Positions 52,620 through 62,550 of a DNA stretch of 64,000 bases are shown here, in pieces. The position numbers were made by a program, and so were the translations under genes. This DNA is from Symbiodinium natans (lineage: Eukaryota > Sar > Dinophyceae > Suessiales > Symbiodiniaceae): positions 26,596 through 90,595 of the forward strand of contig CAJNDS010002616.1 in NCBI GenBank assembly GCA_905221605.1, in the 5' to 3' direction. Positions within the stretch are counted from its first letter, which is position 1, and each line of letters opens with the position of its first letter. The notes beneath the pieces are model-generated. The model had not been told where the DNA came from. It did no database searches and saw only the letters and a program-made list of their open reading frames with translations.

Positions 52620-52756
52620 CTTGGGGTAGCTACATGGTCGCTTAGTATGGGCCCTTCAACGGGGACCCCTTATATACCCCTGATATACCAAAGGGCCCAT
52701 ACATGAGAACCTTTTAAAGAAGGTAAGGGAGCATATAAAGGGCCCATATAACTACC
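52620..52756 (-). mobile_element. Family C inverted-repeat element forming an intron
   Basis: The minus strand runs GGTAGTTATATGGGCCC to GCTACCCCAAG; ends are inverted (AGGGTAGTTATATGG / CCATGTAGCTACCCC). GT starts at 52755 and AG ends at 52620. Removing it joins an upstream block to the 52273 exon in phase. Confidence 0.6.
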
Positions 52757-52786
52757 CTTTGATGGGAACAACGGGGTGTCCCATCT
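52756..52786 (-). CDS. Small exon upstream of the family C intron
   Basis: Minus strand: CCTAG acceptor, AG, MGHPVVPIK, GG, then GTAGTT. The trailing GG plus A of the next exon gives Gly and continues FQVVSLHGAAGGFAARRADG. The block is only 31 nt, so the call leans on the splice fit. Confidence 0.4.
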
Positions 52787-53231
52787 CTAGGAACCAAGTC
52801 ATAAGAGGGTTTAAGGGTTTAGGGTTTAGGGTTTAGGGTTTAGGGTAAGGGTTGAAGGGCTTAAGGGTTGAGAGTTTCGGGCGTCAGTATAGGTTTTAGG
52901 TGTTTAGGGTTTTAGGGTTTAGGGTTTTGGGAGGTTTTAGGGTTCAACGGAGTTTTGCGGTCTTGGGGGGTTTTAGGATTTTTGGGGCTTAAGGGGCTGC
53001 AGGGCTGAGGGGCTTTAGGGTTCGGGTTCAGGACTTTCAGGGCTTAGGGCTTAGGGTTTCTGGTGAAGACTGGCTATAGGTGTTAAAAGGTTTAGGGTTC
53101 AAGGGTTGAAGAGTCTTAAGGGCTTACGGTTTCAGGGTGCAGGGCTTCGGATTCCTGACCAAGCACTAGAGTTGTAAGGCTGCAAGGGCCATGCTTTTCA
53201 ATTTCTTGTAGGGGGTTGGTGTTTCGGGTCT

Positions 53232-53294
53232 ACGTTCGGGTGTGGATGTAGAAGGTTCAGGGAACGTTCGGGTGTGGATGTAGAAGGTTCAGGG
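53232..53294 (+). repeat. Tandem duplication of 31-32 bp
   Basis: ACGTTCGGGTGTGGATGTAG...GGTTCAGGGA occurs twice in succession. Confidence 0.85.
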
Positions 53295-53593
53295 ATTAAG
53301 TGGGAGGCTGTGCTGTCAGAAGGCGGTGCAACTCAAAACCCAACCACGACACAAAGCAAAAAAGGAGCACAGGAACTCCAGTCGGCCACACCTAAGCGAC
53401 CCACGAAGACAAAAAAAGAATCCCCCCTCCAAGAAGACAAAGCCAAAGTTGAAACACCCTCAACCCTAACCCTAAACCCTAAACCCTAACCCTAAACCCT
53501 AAACCCTAAATCCCGAGATGCATCATCCCCTGAAACCTAAACCCTAAATCCTGCCCCCCCCCCCCCCCCTTCAAAAAAAGAAAAAATAAAGCG

Positions 53594-53673
53594 GGTTTAG
53601 GGTTTAGGGTTTAGGGTTTAGGGTTTAGGGTTTAGGGTTTAGGGTTTAGGGTTTAGGGTTTAGGGTTTAGGGT
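53594..53673 (+). repeat. TTTAGGG tract
   Basis: About 11 units, directly abutting the hairpin element at 53674. Confidence 0.95.
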
Positions 53674-53786
53674 AAACTCCAGAAAGTTGGAACCTCCTTA
53701 TGCCCACACCCCAAAAGGTATGCTAAAGGCAATCCCAGCTCCAACCATCCAATCATCCTTAAACCATGTTCCAAGTTTCTGGAGTT
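53674..53786. mobile_element. Inverted-repeat element, family E, with telomeric shoulders
   Basis: AAACTCCAGAAAGTTGGAAC pairs with GTTCCAAGTTTCTGGAGTT. It is preceded by TTTAGGG repeats and followed by CACCCTAAACCCTAAA, so the palindrome extends into telomere repeats on both sides. Confidence 0.65.
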
Positions 53787-54744
53787 CACCCTAAACCCTA
53801 AAGGCCCAACCCCCCCCCCACAAAAAAAAAGAACAGCCAGAGGGTTATTTCCAGGTCACCCCTGCAGGAGCCGAAGATTCCTCCGGAAGCTCGGCGCCGC
53901 AGCACCTGTCGGGGGTGTTTCCGCCGTTCTTTTCTTGGGTTTAGGGTTTAGGGTTTTTCGCTGCGAGTGCGCTTCGACCCCCTCCATGAAGTGGTTGGGG
54001 GTCGGCGCATGAGCTGCAATGCCCCCCCTCCCACCCAAAATACAAACCTTGGACGGGTTTAGGGTTGTCTACCCCCCTACCCCCCTATCAAGGGGGACAT
54101 TATGGTTTGGTGGAGCAGAAGCAGTCTCTTAGCAATCGTGACAAAATCATGAAATCATGAGAAGATATTTGGCTCCAGCAAGAGCTCGATTCCACTCCGT
54201 GGTCCCTCGAAGACTTGTCAAGCCCTTTCAGGATTGGCTGCGGCAAAAGCGGCAGGCTCGACTCGATTCCACTCCGTGGTCTTAATTTAAGCCTCCGGGC
54301 CCTAATTTTAGGTTCCCAAAGCCCTTAATTTAAGCCTCCGGGCCTTAATTTAAGCCTCCCGGCCTTAATGAACCCAGCATAGGTTTTCAAGCGTGCCCGG
54401 TCGTTTGCACCAGGGTTTAGGGCTATCTTTATATAGGCTGACAGAAGCGGCCCATTCGAGCGCTGCCGGTGGCCCGCTAACCCTATCGCTGGAAAGGGGG
54501 CCGGTCTTCAGTTTAGGGGTTTAGGGTTTTAGGGTTTAGGGTATGGGGTTTTAGGGTTTAGGGTTTAGGGTTTGTGGTTTTCGGGTTTAGGGTTTAGGCT
54601 TTGGGGTTTAGGGTTCGGGTTTAGGGTTTTCACCGTTCCTCGGCCCAGGGGTCAGGATACAAGCGCTAACCATGGTCATTGTACTATCGGAAAAGCAAGA
54701 GTAGCTAACTCACTCACTCATCCTCATCCTCATCCTCATCCTCG

Positions 54745-54789
<45 letters not shown>

Positions 54790-54879
54790 GCATGCCAAAA
54801 ACACGCACGAAACGAAAAAATCTTGATCATCATCGCAATGGTAAACAAGTAGAACTTATCGGGAAAGGGGCAGCCAAAC
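53787..54879. other. Stretch without a clear gene
   Basis: An island at 53860-53930 is open on the minus strand (AAAPSFRRNLRLLQ) and may be a small exon. Repeated motifs CTTAATTTAAGCCTCCGGGCC lie at about 54280-54370, a degenerate TTTAGGG tract at 54510-54630, and a possible tRNA-like relic (GGTTAGCGCTTGTATCC, minus strand) at about 54640-54690. Confidence 0.45.
54711..54790 (+). repeat. CATCCT/CAT microsatellite
   Basis: CATCCT units followed by about 15 CAT units. Confidence 0.9.
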
Positions 54880-54977
54880 CCTGAACTAAGGGTGCGGGTA
54901 AGGTCACAGGTCCCGAAACGCAGCAGCTCCCAACCCAAAGCGGTTTCCCCCTTCCCCTCCGCTAAAGCTCGAAACCG
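54880..54977 (-). CDS. Exon candidate within the ADGSVVTWG gene region
   Basis: Minus strand after GTTGCAG: one frame reads FRALAEGKGETALGWELLRF then GTCDLTRTLSS; another reads SSFSGGEGGNRFGLGAAAF and stops. Frame and membership in the gene are uncertain. Confidence 0.35.
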
Positions 54978-55308
54978 CTGCAACACCTAACTCTACGCGC
55001 GCAACTTCCTCATCTAACCCAAAGCCCTGAAAAAACCAAACCCTACAGACCCGCAACCCCATTACAAAACACCTCGCAGGACAAAAACACGAAAGCCTCG
55101 AGATCCAAACAACCTCCCCCCCTCTCAACCCACCTGGGGGTTTCAAAGACTAGGGTGCACCTTACTATTTGGTGTCTATTTTGGGGTCCCCTATTTTCCA
55201 TATTGGGTGCTTTTTGTAAGAAAATCCTACTATTTGGGGTAAAATAGGGACCCCTTTTTTCGTAAACCCTAACCCCTAAACTCTAAACCCTAAACCCTAA
55301 ACCCCCAC

Positions 55309-55397
55309 CTCTTGCCCCAGGACAGAACGGAGCCGTCCGCTTTCAGGGCTGCCAGAGCTTGCCCCGCCGCCGCGATGTCGGCCACACCCGAGGTAAG
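55309..55397 (-). CDS. Internal exon of ADGSVVTWG-repeat gene
   Basis: Minus strand: acceptor GAGGAG, 29 codons plus 2 nt (LTSGVADIAAAGQALAALKA then DGSVLSWGK), donor GTGGGG. The segment VADIAAAGQALAALKADGSVLSWG is the full family repeat, which outweighs the plus-strand reading that also has splice-like ends (CCCCAG...GAG/GTAAGC). Confidence 0.65.
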
Positions 55398-55403
55398 CTC
55401 CTC

Positions 55404-55481
55404 AACCCTAAACCCTAAACCCTAAACCTAAACCCTAAACCCTAAACCCTAAACCCTAAACCCTAAACCCTAAACCCTAAG
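55404..55481. repeat. CCCTAAA tract
   Basis: About 11 units adjoining the exon at 55309. Confidence 0.95.
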
Positions 55482-55704
55482 AGGGCTATAGGGTTGGGAA
55501 GCTGGGTTGGAAGTTCTGATGCCCCACCCTTGGTTGCGTATGACACCTTAGACAACCCTAAGCCTTGAGATGTCCACCGCATACTACCAGTCCTAAACAA
55601 GGGCTTAGGGTTTAGGGTTTAGGGTTTAGGGCTTAGGGTTTAGGGTTTAGGGTTTAGGGTTTAGGGTTTAGGGTGTAGGGTTTAGGGTTTAGGGTTCAGG
55701 GTAC

Positions 55705-55746
55705 GAAAATCCCTATTTAGGACTGTTCGTATAAGGGGGAACCATG
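55705..55746. mobile_element. Partial inverted-repeat element, family A
   Basis: Right-arm fragment TTTAGGACTGTTCGTATAAG followed by GGGGAACCAT. Confidence 0.45.
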
Positions 55747-55894
55747 CGGAGTTTAGAGTTTAGGGTTTAGGGTGAAGAAGACTTGGGGGGAGGCGGGTCA
55801 TCCAAATCAAATCATGGGACCTCGATGGGTGCATCTTACGCATTAGGATCATTAGGAACCCGAAACAGGACACTGAGGTTGCAAAGCAAGTTGT

Positions 55895-55975
55895 TCAAAC
55901 GTGCCACCTCCCGTTGGCTCGAGTTTATAAGGAAGCAAAGGCACCTTTGGGAATTCGAATCTCGGAACCTATCCA
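55895..55975 (+). repeat. Possible tRNA-derived island
   Basis: Contains A-box-like TTGGCTCGAGTTTATAAGG and B-box-like GGAATTCGAATCTC at tRNA-like spacing. No convincing complete cloverleaf. Confidence 0.3.
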
Positions 55976-56512
55976 CTCTCGCTTACGGCCCCAAGCCTAC
56001 GACATTCTACCGGAATGCCGAAGCTCCTCTTAACCTCATGGCCAGTTTTGGGTTTAGGGCTTAGCGTTTCTCTTTTAAGCATTCTATCGAACGGTCCCTA
56101 ATTGCAAGAGACTCCCCCCTTCGGGATGGGGCCAGATGTCTAAAAACACGGCCGTCGTAAATTGATGAAACAACTGAAGCCCTCTTCCCGGTCTAGGGCT
56201 TAGGGTTTAGGGCTTTACTTCTTGTAGTTTAGCATGCCTTGGACACAAAAGGGGCGCAGAAGAATGCATGCACAGACCAATCCTTAGACACCCTAAACCC
56301 TCGGAACCTTCCAAACCCTGAAAAGGCTCTGAACCCACAAACCCTATAACCCCACAACTTCAGCCCTGACCCTAAACCCTAAAACCCTAAAACCCTAAAA
56401 CCCTAAAACCCTACTCCCCTAATCCCCTAATCCCCTAATCCCTAAACCCTAAACCCTAAACCCTAAACCCTAAATAAACCCTAAATCCTAACTACTGCGC
56501 CCCCCCAGGCGC

Positions 56513-56582
56513 CTGGGAAGGCGCCACACGACAGGCGGTGCAAGGCCGCGAAGTCCAGGTGACCACACTGCCGTCGGACTTC
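56513..56582 (-). CDS. Internal exon of ADGSVVTWG-repeat gene
   Basis: Minus strand: acceptor AGCACAG, 1 nt, then KSDGSVVTWTSRPCTACRV and APSQ, with CCCAG/GCGCC as a possible GC donor. Joined to the exon at 57444 it gives FAALKSDGSVVTW, exactly the family consensus. A family B element ends 7 bp before the acceptor. Confidence 0.6.
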
Positions 56583-56588
56583 CTGTGC

Positions 56589-56692
56589 TACTTGGAGGTT
56601 CATCGGTACTTATAACCCCAATTATAACTGTACTTTTAAGCCCCCTAGGTCCCCTAAGTAGGTTATAAGTAGATTTATAATTGTGGTTATAC
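56589..56692. mobile_element. Family B element, 3' truncated, beside a splice site
   Basis: TACTTGGAGGTTCATCGGTAC and TTATAACCCCAATTATAAC pair with ATTTATAATTGTGGTTAT; the outer right end is missing. Confidence 0.6.
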
Positions 56693-57180
56693 GGCCTTTC
56701 TGTGCTTGGTTTCCAGCTAGGGCTTATCGGGTTTTTTTAGGGGTTTATAGGGATTTGGGGGGTTTATATTTTTTTTCTCGGGGATAGGGTTTGCAGGGGT
56801 TATGGGATGTGGGGTTTATAGGGTTAATAGTTTAGGGTTTAAGGCTTCGAGGAGGATACTAACCTACTCTGTTTACCCAAGAAAATGGTTCAGCCTGCAA
56901 ACCCTAAACCCTAAACCCTAAACCCTAAACCCTAAACCCTAAACCCTAAACCCTAAACCCTAAACCCTAAACCCCCAAAAAAGCTTGAAGTTCAACTATT
57001 GACGAATTCAGGAAGCTGAACGGCCTAAGACTTTGGGCTACTAAGACTGTGGGCTACAACCAGTTATGAGCATCTGAGAGTGCAAGGCACCTTAAACCCT
57101 TAAACCCTAAAACCCTTAAACCCTAAGCCTTAAAAACTTAACGCCTAGTCCCTAAACCCTAGACCCTAAACCCCAAACCC

Positions 57181-57428
57181 CAAACCCTAAACCCTAAACC
57201 ATAAAACCCTTGAACCCTAAACCCTAAACCCTAAACCCTAAAACCCTAAACCCTAAACCCTAAAACCCTTGAACCCTAAAACCCTTGAACCCTAAACCCT
57301 AAAACCCTTGAACCCTAAACCCTAAACCCTAAACCCTAAACCCTAAACCCTAAACCCTAAACCCTAAACCCTAAACCCTAAACCCTAAACCCTAAACCCT
57401 AAACCCTAAACCCTAAACCCTAAACCCT
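57181..57428. repeat. Long CCCTAAA tract
   Basis: About 34 units, the first part with CCCTTGAACC-type variants, the last 125 bp nearly perfect. It lies in the intron between exons 57444 and 56513. Confidence 0.95.
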
Positions 57429-57443
57429 GGCCGACGGAGCTTC

Positions 57444-57511
57444 AGTGCCGCGAAGTGGTATTCTGAAGCCACGATTTTCGTGACGCCAGCTTCGAGCTCT
57501 CTGAGGAGATC
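57444..57511 (-). CDS. Internal exon of ADGSVVTWG-repeat gene
   Basis: Minus strand: acceptor AGCAAG, DLLRELEAGVTKIVASEYHF then AA, ending GCACT before GAAGCTCC. Family consensus requires Leu-Lys next, which the 56513 exon supplies if the intron starts with GA (GA...AG) or at an equivalent position within the repeated GAAG. This is the most 5' exon of the gene recognised here. Confidence 0.6.
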
Positions 57512-57527
57512 CTTGCTGGCTTAGGGT

Positions 57528-57678
57528 TTTGGGGCTTTAGGGTTTTGGGGGTTTAGGGTTTAGGGTTTTGGGGGTTTAGGGTTTAGGGTTTTGGGGGTTT
57601 AGGGTTTAGGGTTTAGGGTTTAGGGTTTAGGGTTTAGGGTTTAGGGTTTAGGGTTTAGGGTTTAGGGTTTAGGGTTTC
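57528..57678 (+). repeat. TTTAGGG tract
   Basis: TTTTGGGGG-variant units, then about 13 perfect units. Confidence 0.95.
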
Positions 57679-57699
57679 GGGCTTGGGCTTTAATTCGGG

Positions 57700-60287
57700 T
57701 TTAGGGTCGAGGGAAATGGTTCACGGTTTACCTTTGGGCTGTAGACTTGCACTACTAAGTTCTGCAGCTGAATAAGGTCCCTAAAACGCTCCTAGTCAGC
57801 ACATAAACCCCAAACCCTAAACCCCAAACCCGAAACTCGAAACCCCAAACCCGAAACCCGAAACCCGAAACCCGAAACCCGAAACCCGAAACCCTAAACC
57901 CTAAACCCTAAACCCTAAACCCTAAACCCAAACCCAAAACCCGAAACGCTAAACCCTGAGGATCCTCTCCGGGCCAGCTGGTCTCTGCATGGATTGAGTT
58001 CCGCTGCGCCAAAAATTCAGATGTAGCTCTGACAGGACCTCGGTAGCTTTGCTGAAAGGACCGACAGGTTTGGGGCTTAGGGTTTAGGGTTTAGGGCTGG
58101 AAGAGTTTGGGGGTAGGGAGTTAGGGGGTTAGGGGGTTTGGGGGTTTGGGGTTTGGGGTTTGGGGGGCCCTCTTTTTTGAAAGTCATCGTGATGCGGGAG
58201 ATCTGGGGAAGAAACGGAACCCTAAAGGGCAAGAGGAGCCTTCGTGTGCCTTCGTGCTCGCCAAGGTAACCTCGGACGTCGGCCCAGCTGGAATCAAAAC
58301 CCGCAGAATCGCCATCGCACTCCCTCGCTCCTTGCTGCTGCTACAAAGAAGGCACTGCAGCGCCAAGTTATTTGTAGGCTTCTCTCTCTGCCGAAGAGTT
58401 CCGTTTTTGAATCTGAGCTCTTGGATACCATGTTTTCTTGGATTGCGCAGCGTGAATCCGCAAAGCATGAAAGCGTCCCAAGGCAAAAGTGGCCAAGCAG
58501 CGCCACGTCGCAGCATGGCCGTCGCTCAGCAGCGCGGCGCAGGCACAGGAGGACGCCACAACTGTAACAACCTGCTTAGGGGATCAGGGTTTAGGGTTTA
58601 GGGTTTAGGGCATGGATTCCGGGAACAGCGGCTCTGCACATAGGTTGAAAGCTTATGGGTTGTCTTCTGGGTGCTCACAGTGCTTCAAGCTTGGGGTACG
58701 TAGGTTCTGGGAGGAACTCCTCCCCAACCACGCTTTCAGCTACCCTCAACCTCTGGCAAGGCGGGTGCCACAGGGAGTAGCACGGCGAGTGCCAGCGCTG
58801 CGGCATGTCGACAGGGCATAGCTATGTTCTTGCCATGGCTTCTTCTTATTAGGGTTTTAGGGTTTCTATATTCTTACCGTTGCTTCTTCTTAGGGTTTTA
58901 TGGTTTTCTGCGAAGACTTCACCAGGAGGGGGGGGAGTCTTGTCGGTGATCGCAGAACAAGGACTCATACCACCGTGAAAAAAACATAGGGCTTATAGGG
59001 CTTCCCCAAAACGCTTAGAGTTTAAGAGCCATTTCTAGGGAGACCCTAAACCCTAAACCCTAAACCCAAAAACCCGTTGCAGTTCAGGCTTTGGGGGCTT
59101 CTTTGGGGTTGAGCTTCCACGCTGCAGCGGCCACAAGGTTTGGTGCCCGGAATCTGGCGCCTCCAACCAGGGGTTCTAGGGTTTCTAGGGGTTCTAGGGG
59201 TTTAGGTTTTAGGTTTTAGGGTTTAGGGTTCTAGGGTTTAGGGCTTAGCTTTCATCATTCGGATCTCCTCTAAGTTAGAGTTCAGGGCTTGGGGAAAGTT
59301 TAGCAGCTCATCAAGAGGGAATTTTGTAGGGGAGCCTTGAGGTCGGAGCAGTGGGGGATCCTATGATCACCCTACTTTACCCCGCCACCAAAAAAGGTGG
59401 CTTGTGTTTTCATGCTAGATTTCCGAAGCTTCTGTCAAGGGGCTCGATAACGCAACCTCTGAAAAGACGCAGAGGAACGGGCATTATAGGGTTTAGGGAT
59501 TTGACAAGGGTTTTGAGAAGGGTCTGGGGTTTGGGGTTTGGGGTTTGGGGTTCAGGGTTTGGGTTCAGGGTTCGGGGTTCAGGGTTTGGGGTTCATGGTT
59601 TGGGGTTTGAGGTTGGTGTCTGAAGTTCAGGGTTTAGCGATGTCTTTTCGAAGTCGATGCCGCTGTGTCTCACCCGCGCAGCTTCTTCGAAGACTGTGCG
59701 CGCAGTGAGTATGAGCAGTCTAGTGGGGGTCTGCTGACAAACACGGAAAGAGTCAGGATGTACGGCTGGCCTTTCGGGCTGGAGCTGGCGCGGACGCAAG
59801 CGCCCCGCATCTCGAACCGAAGCCTACGAGTTTCTGCTCTGAAAGAAGTGCATGCTATAGCATTGTAGTATATTCTTCTATTCGTAGCTTCTTATATTTA
59901 GTTTATGGATATACGATTACATGATTCTGTTCCTGCAGGATGTTCAGCATCAGCATGAAGAACTCTGTGCGAGCCTTCCACAGCTCATCTGTCAAACGCC
60001 CTTGTCATTCTCTCACTCATATGAAGTTGGGTTTATGCTTCTTGTATCCCCAAAAGGACACCCAATATACAGACTCACCAAAAAGGGTCCCTGAGTTTCG
60101 CAAACCCCCCATATGAAGCATAAGAGCAATGAAGCCACCCAGAGAGAACCTTGAATCGATGCACAACCGATGCATGCACAAGACTTGCTGACCCAAAACC
60201 CAAAACCCAAAACCCAAAACCCAAAACCCTAAATCCTAAACCCTAAACCCTGAACCCTAAACCCTGGAGCACTGGAGCACTGGAGCA
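57700..60287. other. Stretch with uncertain coding islands
   Basis: CCCGAAA/CCCTAAA tract at 57796-57955. The region 58180-58600 is open for 110-150 codons on both strands (plus LFVGFSLCRRVPFLNLSSW; minus PAGPTSEVTLASTKAHEGSS), with no family seen. The region 59640-59870 is likewise open on both strands (minus TARTVFEEAARVRHSGIDFE). Some may be exons of one or two genes. Confidence 0.4.
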
Positions 60288-60355
60288 CTAGGTGAAAAAT
60301 CGCAATTCAGCCCCGAATGGTCGTGCTAGGGTTAGGATTTCGTCTTCATGCATAT
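60288..60355 (-). CDS. Exon after the family C intron (terminal candidate)
   Basis: Minus strand: acceptor CCCTTAG, AT completing a Gly/Asp-type codon, then MHEDEILTLARPFGAELRFF, T and TAG at 60288. The reading phase follows from the exon at 60426. Confidence 0.45.
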
Positions 60356-60426
60356 CTAAGGGTAGTTACATGCTCCCTTAAAGAATGGGCCGTTAAAAGA
60401 CCACATTGAGGGCCCATGAAACTACC
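60356..60426 (-). mobile_element. Family C inverted-repeat element forming a 70-bp intron
   Basis: Minus strand GAGGGTAGTTTCATGGGCCC ... GGGAGCATGTAACTACCCTTAG; ends are inverted repeats. GT at 60425-60424 and AG at 60357-60356 sit inside the terminal repeats, so the whole element equals the intron. Confidence 0.6.
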
Positions 60427-60517
60427 CTCAGAGCTTGGCGGCGTAGAATAGCTGGGACTATCACGTAGGCTCACTTTACACGGAGTTGCTGTCACGTGTG
60501 TAAGGTCGGCGTCTTCC
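60426..60517 (-). CDS. Exon before the family C intron
   Basis: Minus strand: acceptor CTTAG, 1 nt, 30 codons (EDADLTHVTATPCKVSLRD then SPSYSTPPSSE), 1 nt, donor GTAGTT. The next exon starts with two nucleotides, restoring the frame as Asp. Telomere repeats lie just upstream. No family recognised. Confidence 0.5.
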
Positions 60518-60874
60518 CTAAGCCTCGTCCCTAAACCCTAAACCCTAAACCCTAAACTCTAAACCCTAAACAACCCCGAGAAATGACAGGGGCTCTAAAA
60601 GAACTGCGCTTGCTCAGAAAGGCTCTCAGGCGGGGGGGTCATTTGGCGGCTTGCAAGGCCTCTGGGAGGTCTCATGGGCTTGAGGGGCTTTGAATGGCCT
60701 TAGGGTTTAGGGGGTTTAGGGGGTTTAGGGGGTTTAGGGTTTAGGGTTTAGGGTTTAGGGCTTAGGGCTTAGGGCTTAGGGCTTAAGGTTTTTTTTTGGG
60801 CGTTGTTGGGCTTTCAGGGCTGCCCTGGCTTGGGCTGCTTTTTGGTGGGCATTCGGGGGTTTAGGGGTGTTAGC

Positions 60875-61015
60875 TTGGGATGTTCCCCCCCGAGGGTTTA
60901 GGGTTTAGGGTTTAGGGTTTAGGGTTTAAGGCTTTAGAGTTGTGATGTTCCCCCTTAGAGGGATTATAATAGGGTACCGACTAAGGACTGCCAGTATAAG
61001 GGGGAACATCCCAAC
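60875..61015. mobile_element. Family A element split by a telomere tract
   Basis: The right part (60940-61015) is a complete short hairpin (GATGTTCCCCCTTA ... TATAAGGGGGAACATC). A second copy of its left end (TTGGGATGTTCCCCCCCGAG, 60875-60894) stands on the other side of a TTTAGGG tract (about 60895-60938). Confidence 0.65.
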
Positions 61016-61853
61016 TTTAGAGGCTTTCCAGGTCTTTCTTGAGCTAGATTTGTTTTTTTTTTTTGCGCTTTAGGGGGTTTAGGGCTCTCGGTGTTTTGGG
61101 GGGTTTATATTGCGTACTTAATGAGAGTTTTTTCCTGTGGTTTAAGGGCTTTAGCGGCTCGGGGGTGCTCGGGTTCTGGGGTTTCACTGTTTGTTCGGCT
61201 AGGGCGCTGAGGGCTTAGGGCTTTAGGGCTTGGGCTTTCAGGGTTTTTAGGGCTTTAGGGTTTTTGGGCGTGCAGAATTTCAGGGTTCGGGGGGCTCTAA
61301 GGGTTTAAAGGCTGGCCGTGGGGGTTTAGAAGGGCACAGGGACTTCTGAGTTGTGAAAGGGCCGATCAGGTCATTGCATGGGCCTTTTGCGGGTTTTGAA
61401 TCAGAGCCAATGCTGCCAGAGTTCAGGGATTTGGGGTTAGAGTTAAGGTTTAGGGTTTTTTGGGTTTTTGGGTTTGTGGATTTATGGATTTATGGGTTTA
61501 TGGGTTCATGGGTTGCTGGGTTAGTCATGGGCTTGGGTGCTAGGGGTTAGGGGCTTCGGGGCTTCGGGCTACCAGCTTTAGAACAGCCTAGGGGCGAGAA
61601 CAAGGAATCAATCCCATGGTGGCATGGGATTGAGAAGGCTTCCGGCGAACCCTAAAGCCCAAACCCCAACAGCCCCTAAGCATCCCGAACATCCCGGCCT
61701 AAAACCTCCAAGCCCTCAACCCTAAACCCTGAACCCTAAACCTTGGGCATCGTGGGCAGAGAACGCAACAACTATAACAAACATGGCTCAAGGCACAAGG
61801 AAGCTGAGCCTTCAATCCTTGTGTGAAGCGGGCGATTGAGGTTGAGATAAGTT

Positions 61854-61968
61854 TAGGGTTTAGGGTTTAGGGTTTAGGGTTTAGGGTTTAGGGTTTAGGG
61901 TTTAGGGTTTAGGGTTTAGGGTTTAGGGTTTAGGGTTTGGGGTTTGGTGTTTGGGGTTTGGGGTTTAG
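61854..61968 (+). repeat. TTTAGGG tract
   Basis: About 12 perfect units followed by TTTGGGG variants. Confidence 0.95.
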
Positions 61969-62218
61969 GGCTTACGGCTCACAGAGTTTAGGGTTTAGGG
62001 GTGTCTAGGGGTTTAGGGTTTTGGGGGCTCTCAGAAGGGCTTTATGGCCCGGGCTTAGAAGCATCGCTGACCGCTCGTCAAGTTCACAGCACGGGAATTT
62101 GGGAGCCCTGAACACTCTTTTAAGGCACTAGTTTTGGAACTTCAAACCCTGAACCCTCGACCCGAAACCAACCCTAAACCCCTATAAACCCTAAACCCCA
62201 ATATCCCCAAACCCCAAT

Positions 62219-62331
62219 ATCCCTAAACCCTAAACCCTAAACCCTAAACCCTAAACCCTAAACCCTAAACCCTAAACCCTAAACCCTAAACCCTAAACCC
62301 TAAACCCTAAGCCCTAAGCCCTAAGCCCTAA
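62219..62331. repeat. CCCTAAA tract
   Basis: About 15 units. Confidence 0.95.
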
Positions 62332-62459
62332 AACCTAACCTAGTATCTGCCTCGAGGTCTCCCCCACCAGCCCCTTAAACACCCCAGTCCCCCCCGGGCC
62401 TGATGTCACCAGGGCTCTCCTTTCTAGGGCGCTACAGCTCGACCTCGGAGGGGGAGTGC

Positions 62460-62550
62460 GTTTAGGGTTTAGGGTTTAGGGTTTAGGGTTTAGGGTTTAG
62501 GGTTTAGGGTTTAGGGTTTAGGGTTTAGGGTTTAGGGTTTAGGGTTTAGG
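62460..62550 (+). repeat. TTTAGGG tract
   Basis: About 13 units. Confidence 0.95.

Noticed and set aside
54711-54986. Poly-Asp or poly-His frame
   Set aside because: CAT/CATCCT microsatellite translation; only the part left of it (54880-54977) was kept as a weak exon candidate.
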